Assembly: GCA_900756605.1 (NCBI GenBank)
Contig: CAAEKX010000208.1
Span: forward strand, 1-6,528
Source of the DNA: Coriobacteriia bacterium
GTDB lineage: Bacteria; Actinomycetota; Coriobacteriia; Coriobacteriales; QAMH01
Direction: 5' to 3'
DNA length: 6,528 nucleotides
The position numbers and the translations under genes are program-made. The notes beneath the pieces are model-generated. The model made no database searches and was not told the DNA's origin. It saw only the letters and a list, made by a program, of their open reading frames with translations. Positions 1-5,592 of this stretch are shown one piece after another. Position 1 is the stretch's first letter; every line of letters starts with the position of its first letter.

Positions 1-713
1 CCCGCCATCGCCTGCAGGGCGTAGGCAGCGTCTTTGACCGAACGGGAAATTGTTCCGTCCCAGCAATATGGATGACAGGTGCCGTAGGCGTTCGGCCTCG
101 GCGCTCCTCCAATGACGCCGTTGCCCGCTTTGAATCCGTAACAACCACACCAGGCGGCCGGAATGCGAATGGATCCGCCTCCATCGGTGCCTTCGGCGAT
201 GAGCAGGATGCCGTCACCGACCGCGGCTGCCGAGCCGCCGGAGGAACCGCCGGAGTTGTATCCGGGCTTGAACGGGGTGCTCGTGGGACCGAACATCTTA
301 TTGTCACACGTGCCACGAAACGCGAGAGATGGCGAGTTCGTCTTGCCGACCATGATGGCGCCCTCGTCGTTCATCGCGCCCGTGTAGCTTCCCCAATGGT
401 CGTCGATCATGTGGGAGAGCGCCTTGATGCCGCCGGAGGTTCCCGGCCATCCTGGTATGCCGGGAATGAAGTCCTTCGCAGCAGTCGGAATGCCAAAGAA
501 CGCTCCCTTTGCCTCGCCGTTGGCAAGCTTCTCATCTTCTTCCTTGGCTTTTTCGCGAGCTTCATCAAAGTTTGTGTAGACAAAGGCGTTGATGGATGAG
601 TTGCGCTCATTGATGGCATTAATGGTCTCTTCGACAACTTCTGAAGGGGCGACCTTCTTGTCTCTGATATCTGACGCCAGGTCGACAGCGCTCAGGTAAT
701 CGTCAGTAATCAT
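1..713 (-). CDS. Amidase-signature family hydrolase, N-terminal 237 residues (cut by left edge)
   Basis: This is a cytoplasmic hydrolase of the amidase signature family, which cleaves carboxamide bonds with a Ser-cisSer-Lys triad. All three residues are visible. Lys80 lies in GIPTAAKD (74-81). The cis-Ser is Ser157 in GGSSGGSAAA (155-164). The nucleophile is Ser181 in GTDGGGSIRIP (175-185). The 24-residue distance from Ser157 to Ser181 matches fatty acid amide hydrolase. A later SRSVKDAA motif near residue 220 also fits the family. No signal peptide is seen. The ATG at 713-711 is preceded by AGGAG (728-724) with a 10-nt gap, and the reading frame stays open to base 1. Family members are usually about 450-500 residues, so roughly half is missing. 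The usual GLKPT after the nucleophile reads GFKAG here (193-197), which argues against GatA and for a divergent catabolic amidase. The substrate is unknown. It lies 122 bp downstream of the permease on the same strand and is probably co-regulated with it. Confidence 0.93.
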   Translation of the reverse strand, partial: MITDDYLSAVDLASDIRDKKVAPSEVVEETINAINERNSSINAFVYTNFDEAREKAKEEDEKLANGEAKGAFFGIPTAAKDFIPGIPGWPGTSGGIKALSHMIDDHWGSYTGAMNDEGAIMVGKTNSPSLAFRGTCDNKMFGPTSTPFKPGYNSGGSSGGSAAAVGDGILLIAEGTDGGGSIRIPAAWCGCYGFKAGNGVIGGAPRPNAYGTCHPYCWDGTISRSVKDAAYALQAMA

Positions 714-736
714 TTTCGATCTTCTCCTAAACACGC

Positions 737-778
737 TCGACCCCTAGCATGATCAACTAGGAACACGTTAGGGGTCGA
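737..778. repeat. 10-bp perfect inverted repeat upstream of the amidase
   Basis: TCGACCCCTA (737-746) is mirrored exactly by TAGGGGTCGA (769-778) around a 22-nt loop. The loop holds the palindrome TGATCA (750-755), and a shorter competing pair CCTAG/CTAGG (743-747 and 757-761) could fold instead. The structure ends only 9 nt from the amidase Shine-Dalgarno sequence. On the minus strand no T-run follows it, so it is not a classical intrinsic terminator. It could be a protein-binding dyad or an intercistronic RNA hairpin tuning amidase expression relative to the permease. The repeat is directly visible; its role is inferred. Confidence 0.7.
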
Positions 779-835
779 AGCCTTTTCACTGATTACGAAC
801 TGACAAACAACAGTGTTACTTCCAGATATCTCGCC

Positions 836-2245
836 CTATGCGAGACCCATGGCAGTGCAAACGAGCGGCAAAACGATGGAAACCATCAAAATGGCCGCAA
901 TGCTGGGAATCCAACCAACCTTGAGCTCGTCAAATGGGGAGAAGTACTTGCGCTCGTTCGAATATGCAACGTACACGCAAAGATCCAGCGGCAGGAGGAA
1001 CGCAGCGGAGGAAAACACCGCGCACATGAAAATTGCAGCAGTGACATTACCACCGAGGCCAATGACCAAGCCACAAACGGGAATCGTAATGAGACCGGCA
1101 ACGGCTGCGCCCGCGGGAAGAATGTTATGGACGACGCAGGCAAAGACCGCCACGAGAATCATGACAACGATCACAGGCAGTCCCATAAGCGGAGCGAATG
1201 CCGTATTGACAAGCCAAACCATTGCGCCAGTGGCAATGAAGCCGGCAACAAAACAACCAACAGCCCAGTTCAGCATGAGGACTGACCAGGGACTCTCGTC
1301 ACACCACTTCTTGAAGGAAACGCACTTGAACGGCGGCAGGAACATCAGGAACAGCGCGAGCAGACCAATGACCGTCATATCGAGCTGCGGGAACCACGAA
1401 CCGGCAATCCACAGGGCCAACGTGACGACAATAACGAGCATGCCCCAAATCTCGTCCTTTCCAAACCCGGAAATCTCGGAACGCTCCTTCTGGATGCGCT
1501 CGATAGCCTCATCGCTAATAGGCTCGGGCTTAAAAATCTTGACAATGGCAAACCAAGAAATGGGAAGCAGGACGATGTTCATGATGATGCCGAGGACCAT
1601 CCAGTTGGCAAACGTCACGGTAATGCCAAATGCCTGCTCGGCAAAACCCATGGCAAGGATGTTGACAACGCTACCAACGGGAGTAATCCAACCACCAATA
1701 TAAGAAGCAAAGGCGATGCCAAGCACAAGAGCCTTGGCTAGGTTTGACTTATTGCCCCAGGGAGTCTTGTTTTCGTCCAGAATTCTGTACGCAAAAGGCA
1801 GCATGACAATGACGAGAACCAGGTCATCGATGATCAGAGAAAGAAGTGCCGTCGCGAGCATCAGGCCAGCAAGCACCTTCTTGGAATCATGCTTCGCCCA
1901 CTTCAAGATGAATGCAATGATACGTAACGAAATGCTGGAATACTGAACGAATAGAGCAAACGCGAAACACGGCAAGCAGACAATCATGGCGACGCTCACG
2001 CCACTTGCCCATGTCTCGCCCGAAGACAGAATGCCCATTAAAGGCACGGCCGCGGCAAACGCCCAAGCCGTCACGACAATCGGCACCGGCTCGCAAATCC
2101 ACATGATGACGCAAGCGACCAGGATGCCGAGTAGCATCTTGCCTTCAAAAACAAGCCCTTCCGGAGTTGGGAGAAGGTACGTCAAGATTACGATGAGTAT
2201 CGAGATCGCAGTTATTCCCACCTTAAAAGGTAGTTTTTCCCTCAT
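836..2245 (-). CDS. SLC13/DASS-like anion permease
   Basis: This is a 469-residue inner-membrane protein with about 11-12 hydrophobic segments, first at about 9-26 and last at about 446-464. Family members import dicarboxylates, sulfate or similar anions, usually with sodium. Two half-repeats are recognisable. The first re-entrant region is about 135-150, followed by SYIGGWITPVGSVVN (181-195), which corresponds to the GG.ATPIGTPPN loop of the family. The second is about 370-390, followed by LPLDLCVYV (418-426), where relatives have a TPPN loop. The two SNT triplets that carry substrate and sodium contacts in well-studied members are absent: the equivalent places read IDD (139-141) and HNI (373-375). 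A charged cytoplasmic stretch (about 238-266) separates the halves. I chose the ATG at 2245-2243 over an in-frame TTG at 2257-2255 because GGAGG (2255-2251) sits 5 nt before the ATG and overlaps the TTG. The gene lies between the regulator and the amidase, suggesting ligand-induced uptake. The transported anion cannot be deduced. Confidence 0.88.
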   Translation of the reverse strand: MREKLPFKVGITAISILIVILTYLLPTPEGLVFEGKMLLGILVACVIMWICEPVPIVVTAWAFAAAVPLMGILSSGETWASGVSVAMIVCLPCFAFALFVQYSSISLRIIAFILKWAKHDSKKVLAGLMLATALLSLIIDDLVLVIVMLPFAYRILDENKTPWGNKSNLAKALVLGIAFASYIGGWITPVGSVVNILAMGFAEQAFGITVTFANWMVLGIIMNIVLLPISWFAIVKIFKPEPISDEAIERIQKERSEISGFGKDEIWGMLVIVVTLALWIAGSWFPQLDMTVIGLLALFLMFLPPFKCVSFKKWCDESPWSVLMLNWAVGCFVAGFIATGAMVWLVNTAFAPLMGLPVIVVMILVAVFACVVHNILPAGAAVAGLITIPVCGLVIGLGGNVTAAIFMCAVFSSAAFLLPLDLCVYVAYSNERKYFSPFDELKVGWIPSIAAILMVSIVLPLVCTAMGLA

Positions 2246-2249
2246 TTTG

Positions 2250-2255
2250 CCCTCC
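2250..2255 (-). promoter_or_regulatory. Ribosome binding site that fixes the permease start
   Basis: GGAGGG on the minus strand (2255-2250) lies 4-5 nt before ATG 2245-2243. It would be inside the coding region if the upstream in-frame TTG were used, and that TTG has no comparable Shine-Dalgarno sequence. This supports a 469-residue product rather than 473. Confidence 0.75.
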
Positions 2256-2383
2256 AATTTGAATTGAAATAGATGGACTCAAGATGAGCATCCCTAGTCA
2301 GTTGCCTCCATCATCACGTAGCACACATGAAAGCGGAGTAGTCCCCATGGACGATTGACGGCACCTGACGCTTCCTCCCCTCT

Positions 2384-2401
2384 ACGTGGGATGTCTCACG
2401 T
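2384..2401. repeat. 18-bp imperfect palindrome, operator-like
   Basis: On the plus strand ACGTG (2384-2388) is mirrored by CACGT (2397-2401), and two further inner pairs match, leaving a single mismatched pair in an 18-bp dyad with a 2-bp centre. The centre is about 150 bp upstream of the permease start codon, a plausible place for a dimeric activator or repressor. No binding protein can be assigned. Confidence 0.45.
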
Positions 2402-2411
2402 TCCGAAACAT

Positions 2412-2445
2412 GCGTCGAAACGAACTTGTCCATTCCTTTCGACGC
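2412..2445. repeat. 9-bp perfect inverted repeat in the permease upstream region
   Basis: GCGTCGAAA (2412-2420) is matched exactly by TTTCGACGC (2437-2445) with a 16-nt loop. On the minus strand it lies upstream of the permease and could form an RNA hairpin in a leader transcript or be a DNA dyad for a regulator. No T-run follows on the minus strand, so it is not an intrinsic terminator. Confidence 0.6.
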
Positions 2446-2561
2446 GTTTACGTTGACGAGGATATCGAGGGCAAAATGAAACAAGAACGCCCTAAACGTA
2501 CCAATCAACAGGATAAGAGCGTGGGTACCTTCCGGGGTGCTCATTAGGGCCCAATCGTGCC

Positions 2562-2585
2562 AAAAGGGTAAGGAAAACCATTACC
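2562..2585 (-). terminator. Possible weak intrinsic terminator after the regulator gene
   Basis: On the minus strand GGTAA-T-GG (2585-2578) can pair with CCTTACC (2573-2567) across a TTTT loop, with one bulged T. It is followed by C and then TTTT (2565-2562). The stem is short and the T-run has only four residues, so termination would be inefficient. It starts 36 nt after the regulator stop codon, the expected place. The same bases carry the AAAGGGTAA 9-mer, so the site may instead be a binding sequence. Confidence 0.3.
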
Positions 2586-2620
2586 TCTCGCCGGAAAGCC
2601 TAGCCATCCTACGAGTCGAG

Positions 2621-5299
2621 CTAGCCAGCTTCCCGCTGGCTAATGCCATGCGTCAGTCCGTCGAGCGCCTCGGTCTTGTTGCGAACTCCCATCTTGGCGT
2701 ATATGTTGGAAAGGTGCTTCTTGGCCGTGTTGATGCTGATGGAAAGCGTTTCGGCAATCTCGTTGCGCGAAAGCCCCATGTTGAGCAGGCGCAGGACCTC
2801 AATCTCGCGAGCGGTGAGCATGTACTCGCTCTCCAAAAACGCCGTGCTCTCGTCTGTAGCTTCCCTCTTGTCGGAGCTCTCCGCCTCGAAGTGCAGCAAC
2901 ACGTCTTTGACATAGGTTCGCAGAACGCCGCCCAACTTACGTGTCGTCGAATACTCGCGGAGCAGCTGCTTCATGGGGGCTCCGCCGTTCAATACGGTAC
3001 GCATGTAGCCATGCAAACGGGCGATTCGGAGAAGCTCGTTGAGAGAGGTTATGGCCAAGGCGCTCTCACCCATATCGTTGAGAATCAGGGTCCTCTCGAC
3101 AAGCGCGATAACGACCATGCGATTGAAATCTCGCTCAAGCGCCCGCTTTATCATGGCATCGAGCAGCTCGACCACCTCGGCGTCACCTCCTTGCAACCTC
3201 AAGGCAAATGCGCGAATGGCATCGAACAGCAATGTGCCGAAGATGTCGCTCTCCTTTAGATGGAGAGCGAACTTGTTTTCTATGAGTTGCAGCTCGTTAA
3301 GATCACCCCGATGCAGGGCAATCTGCGCCTGGAGAAAGTAAGCCGAAAGCAGTGCCCCGCGAGGAACGTTTCGATACTTCTCCCCTTGCAATATCGCCTC
3401 GGTGATCACCTCGAAGGCCGCGGAGGAGCTACCTGATGTCAAATGCCAGGAAGCGTGGCTCGTCATTATGTCGAGATAGAGGTCAATGTGACGATAGCAA
3501 GAGAGGCCGTCTTCGGATATGCGAAGCAATTCCGGTACCCGGTTCACGTCGTCTCGCTCTATGAGGATACGCGCGAGAAGCGCACAAGCCGCTCCGTATA
3601 TTGCGAAGTCCGGTGGGCATTTCTTGAGAAGGCTCTCGCAGCAGCGCTCCGCCTTGCCGTGCTCTCCGCAATAATAGAGATTGACTGCATTGGTGTATTC
3701 GTTGAAGACAAGCTGGTGGATGGTCTGATCGACGCTCGCACTCGCCTGCGCCTTTAGATAGTAGTCCATCGCCTGAACATAGTCTCCGATATACGAATAG
3801 GCCTCTCCCTGGGACTGGTTAATCATGCTGAGCAGCGACGGGGTTATGGGCCAGCTTCCGTCTTGCAGCTCCTCGCAAAGAAGCAACGCCCTCTCACCGT
3901 CACCCTCCATCGCCAGATATTTCATGGAAAGGCATTTCATGGTGAAAGCGGCCATTTCGGGTGAGGTCTCTTGCGTCACGACTCCGCTTTCGATGAGTTT
4001 CTCGAAGACTCCCATCCACAAGTCCGCGTCCTCGAGACGCGCGTAGGTCACGCAAGACCAAACGGCCATCAGGCACATGAACGGCGAGGTGGGAACAGAC
4101 GCGGCAGGGGCCCGACACATCCACGCAAAGGAGTCCATGGACATATCCGGGCGCACGAGTCCGCTCGTCGCCTCCACGAGCCCCTCTATATAGTCCAGAT
4201 CCCCCGACATGCTGAGGTACTTCACGGCCTCATCGGGATAACCGTTGTCATGAAACCATTCCGCCGCATTGAGGCAGAGGCCTCGCAACTCGCTCATGTT
4301 GAAACGCTTCAGCTCATATCGGAGCATGTCCAGGAACATGGGATGAAGCCGATACCACTCGTTTTCGTAATCGCAGTTCATGATGAACACGTTGGCTGCC
4401 AGCAGTCTGTCGAATCTCTCGATTGCCACGGCTGAGCCGAAAACGAAGGCGAGAAGCGAGCGGTTGATTTTCTCGAACAAGGACACCCGAATGAGGAAAT
4501 CGACGTCGTCTGGAGGCAAATCGGAAAGAATGTTGCATGTAAAGTAGTCACGCACTAGGTTGTTTTTTCCATTTATTGGCCCTTTGATTCCCATCGTCTC
4601 GTTTCGCGCGATTGCCTGGGCACGCAGCTTGACACCCTGAATCCAGCCTTCGGTGTAACGGTATGCTTCGGCAATGAGCTCGTCGGAAAAGGCGCTCCCG
4701 CACGAATCCCGAACCAATTCTTCGGCCTCGACCTGCGTGATGGTGAGGTCCCTGGCCTCAAATACGTGTTCACCATATTTGAAAGTCGCTGTTTTAAAGC
4801 TCTCGAGAAACTCCCGCGTGCCTACGACAAAATGATATTCGGGAGGAGCTTCGAAACAGAAACGCAGAAAATCGTCGATAAGAGAAAGCGAGCTTATCCG
4901 GTTGAAGGCGTCGAAGAAAACAAAGCGTTCGCCTTTGACCTCTCCGCGATGTTGAAACAGGATATCTGCCAGAGACTCCCCGTCACCGGCAAGCTTGTCA
5001 TGCTCTGTAGCAGGACAAAACGCGCTCTCTCCGAACGAGGCGTGAACGTGAGCCCAGAATTGCGTCGGGTCCGATAAGGCCGGATCGATGCTCAGCCAAC
5101 TTGTGCCGTACCCTTCCTGCCTCAGGATCCCGCTCAATTCGCACATGGCTACGGTCTTCCCGTATCCGCTTGGGGCATGTAGAAAGGTGATACGCTGATC
5201 GCAGACCGCGCGTCTCAGCTCTTCAATCAAAGGGCGATTCATCACGAGATTCGAAGGCAGCACAGGCTCTATGAGTCTTGCATGAATGATCTGGTCCAT
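2621..5299 (-). CDS. MalT-like LuxR-family transcriptional regulator (STAND ATPase)
   Basis: This 892-residue cytoplasmic regulator is a probable ligand-responsive activator. The N-terminal NTPase shows a Walker A motif APSGYGKT (42-49), a MalT-type WLSIDPALSDPTQFW segment (68-82), a Walker B-like FVFFDAF (126-132) and a sensor-like VVGTREF (158-164). TEGWIQGVKL (216-225) and WYRLHPMFLDMLR (315-327) match the winged-helix part of MalT-type ATPases. Residues of about 340-800 are helical and TPR-like, the usual ligand-sensing part. The C-terminus (about 827-885) is a LuxR/GerE helix-turn-helix, with LTAREIEVLRLL, GLSRNEIAETLSIS and NTAKKHLSNIYAKMGV. Length fits the family (about 850-900). The ATG at 5299-5297 follows AAGGAG at a 6-nt gap. 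Walker B has DA rather than the usual DD. It lies upstream of the permease and amidase on the same strand, so they are its likely targets; the effector is unknown. Confidence 0.93.
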   Translation of the reverse strand: MDQIIHARLIEPVLPSNLVMNRPLIEELRRAVCDQRITFLHAPSGYGKTVAMCELSGILRQEGYGTSWLSIDPALSDPTQFWAHVHASFGESAFCPATEHDKLAGDGESLADILFQHRGEVKGERFVFFDAFNRISSLSLIDDFLRFCFEAPPEYHFVVGTREFLESFKTATFKYGEHVFEARDLTITQVEAEELVRDSCGSAFSDELIAEAYRYTEGWIQGVKLRAQAIARNETMGIKGPINGKNNLVRDYFTCNILSDLPPDDVDFLIRVSLFEKINRSLLAFVFGSAVAIERFDRLLAANVFIMNCDYENEWYRLHPMFLDMLRYELKRFNMSELRGLCLNAAEWFHDNGYPDEAVKYLSMSGDLDYIEGLVEATSGLVRPDMSMDSFAWMCRAPAASVPTSPFMCLMAVWSCVTYARLEDADLWMGVFEKLIESGVVTQETSPEMAAFTMKCLSMKYLAMEGDGERALLLCEELQDGSWPITPSLLSMINQSQGEAYSYIGDYVQAMDYYLKAQASASVDQTIHQLVFNEYTNAVNLYYCGEHGKAERCCESLLKKCPPDFAIYGAACALLARILIERDDVNRVPELLRISEDGLSCYRHIDLYLDIMTSHASWHLTSGSSSAAFEVITEAILQGEKYRNVPRGALLSAYFLQAQIALHRGDLNELQLIENKFALHLKESDIFGTLLFDAIRAFALRLQGGDAEVVELLDAMIKRALERDFNRMVVIALVERTLILNDMGESALAITSLNELLRIARLHGYMRTVLNGGAPMKQLLREYSTTRKLGGVLRTYVKDVLLHFEAESSDKREATDESTAFLESEYMLTAREIEVLRLLNMGLSRNEIAETLSISINTAKKHLSNIYAKMGVRNKTEALDGLTHGISQREAG
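2622..2642 (-). repeat. 8-bp perfect hairpin spanning the regulator stop codon
   Basis: TAGCCAGC (2622-2629) and GCTGGCTA (2635-2642) form a perfect stem with a 5-nt loop, covering the last codons and the stop of the regulator. No T-run follows on either strand. It could stabilise the 3' end of the mRNA or be coincidental. Confidence 0.5.
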
Positions 5300-5366
5300 C
5301 GATTACTCCTTCCCCCCAGGCCTCAGGAGCACGCATGGTAATTAAACTAAGTTATCAAGGAGGAGC

Positions 5367-5372
5367 ATAATA
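5367..5372 (-). promoter_or_regulatory. Candidate -10 hexamer of the regulator promoter
   Basis: TATTAT on the minus strand is one mismatch from TATAAT and lies about 68 nt upstream of the regulator start codon. The position of a -35 element at 17-bp spacing reads AAGTAC, a poor match. With the GGGT-repeat array lying directly upstream, activator-dependent transcription is possible. The call rests on one hexamer only. Confidence 0.25.
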
Positions 5373-5387
5373 GAAATCATCCGAATT

Positions 5388-5437
5388 GGGTACTTTTCAC
5401 GGGTTATTCAAAGGGTAATGCAAAGGGTAGGTTCACG
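5388..5437. repeat. Array of ~12-bp spaced GGGT-type direct repeats
   Basis: On the plus strand GGGT(T)A-type cores begin at 5388, 5401, 5413 and 5425, i.e. spaced 13, 12 and 12 bp. The last two belong to the 9-mer CAAAGGGTA, present at 5409-5417 and 5421-5429. TTCACG occurs at 5396-5401 and again at 5432-5437, exactly 36 bp apart. Read on the minus strand, the core is TACCCTTTG.AT in tandem. Phased direct repeats near one helical turn suggest a multi-subunit binding site. The nearest candidates are the adjacent regulator binding its own promoter, or a phosphate-responsive regulator acting on the transporter. Confidence 0.6.
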
Positions 5438-5539
5438 AGTCTTTCTTGCTGGGCTTCCTTGCTATCCTAATCCGTCCGGAATATTCGACTCGCGTTGCAC
5501 TTCCGCGTGAATGCTCATTCCCACTATGCAAACTTACGG

Positions 5540-5545
5540 TAGAAT
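5540..5545 (+). promoter_or_regulatory. Candidate -10 hexamer of the phosphate transporter promoter
   Basis: TAGAAT lies 47 nt upstream of the transporter ATG and is one mismatch from TATAAT. The sequence about 17 bp upstream (around 5517-5523, TTCCCA-like) is a weak -35. If used, the 5' untranslated region would be about 40 nt. Confidence 0.3.
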
Positions 5546-5592
5546 ACCTTGGGCACGTTTCCGTGTCCCTTCCCGACAGAACGGACGAGTAG

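Larger units (their letters stand above)
2246..2620 (-). other. 375-bp intergenic region between regulator and permease
   Basis: I find no convincing gene here. It should hold the permease promoter and 5' leader, and any regulator terminator. A 76-codon open frame (2544-2314, minus) has no Shine-Dalgarno sequence and no recognisable product, so I treat it as chance. I could not find a well-spaced -35/-10 pair. What stands out are dyads at 2384-2401 and 2412-2445, a weak hairpin at 2562-2585 and the 9-mer AAAGGGTAA (2563-2571), which also occurs upstream of the regulator. A long structured leader or an activator-dependent promoter would explain the length; both are inference. Confidence 0.5.
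5300..5592. other. Divergent intergenic region between regulator and phosphate transporter
   Basis: This 293-bp stretch holds no gene that I can support. It should contain both the regulator promoter (minus) and the phosphate transporter promoter (plus). The notable content is a repeat array at 5388-5437, described separately, and candidate -10 hexamers on each strand. A strong plus-strand Shine-Dalgarno-like AAGGAGG (5357-5363) has no start codon at usable distance. Just before the transporter start, TCCGT...ACGGA (within 5560-5585) can form a bulged hairpin close to its weak ribosome binding site. Confidence 0.5.

Noticed and set aside
72..599. A 175-codon open frame on the plus strand at the left end
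   Set aside because: It is antisense to the amidase, whose catalytic triad is intact on the minus strand. The product is low-complexity and Arg/Gly-rich.
737..778. Intrinsic terminator between permease and amidase
   Set aside because: The loop is 22 nt and no T-run follows the stem on the minus strand, so I report it only as an inverted repeat.
813..1703. A 296-codon open frame on the plus strand
   Set aside because: It is antisense to the permease, which has clear membrane segments and family motifs. The plus-strand product has no recognisable domain and no Shine-Dalgarno sequence.
2243..2257. TTG at 2257-2255 as the permease start
   Set aside because: The Shine-Dalgarno sequence GGAGG would overlap and follow this codon. 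It is well placed for the ATG at 2245-2243.
2314..2544. A 76-codon minus-strand open frame in the gap between regulator and permease
   Set aside because: It has no Shine-Dalgarno sequence and no recognisable motif, and a 9-bp inverted repeat lies within it. A small-protein gene cannot be excluded without conservation data.
5357..5372. Strong plus-strand Shine-Dalgarno-like AAGGAGG suggesting a small gene in the divergent gap
   Set aside because: No ATG, GTG or TTG lies within usable distance, and TAG follows shortly after.
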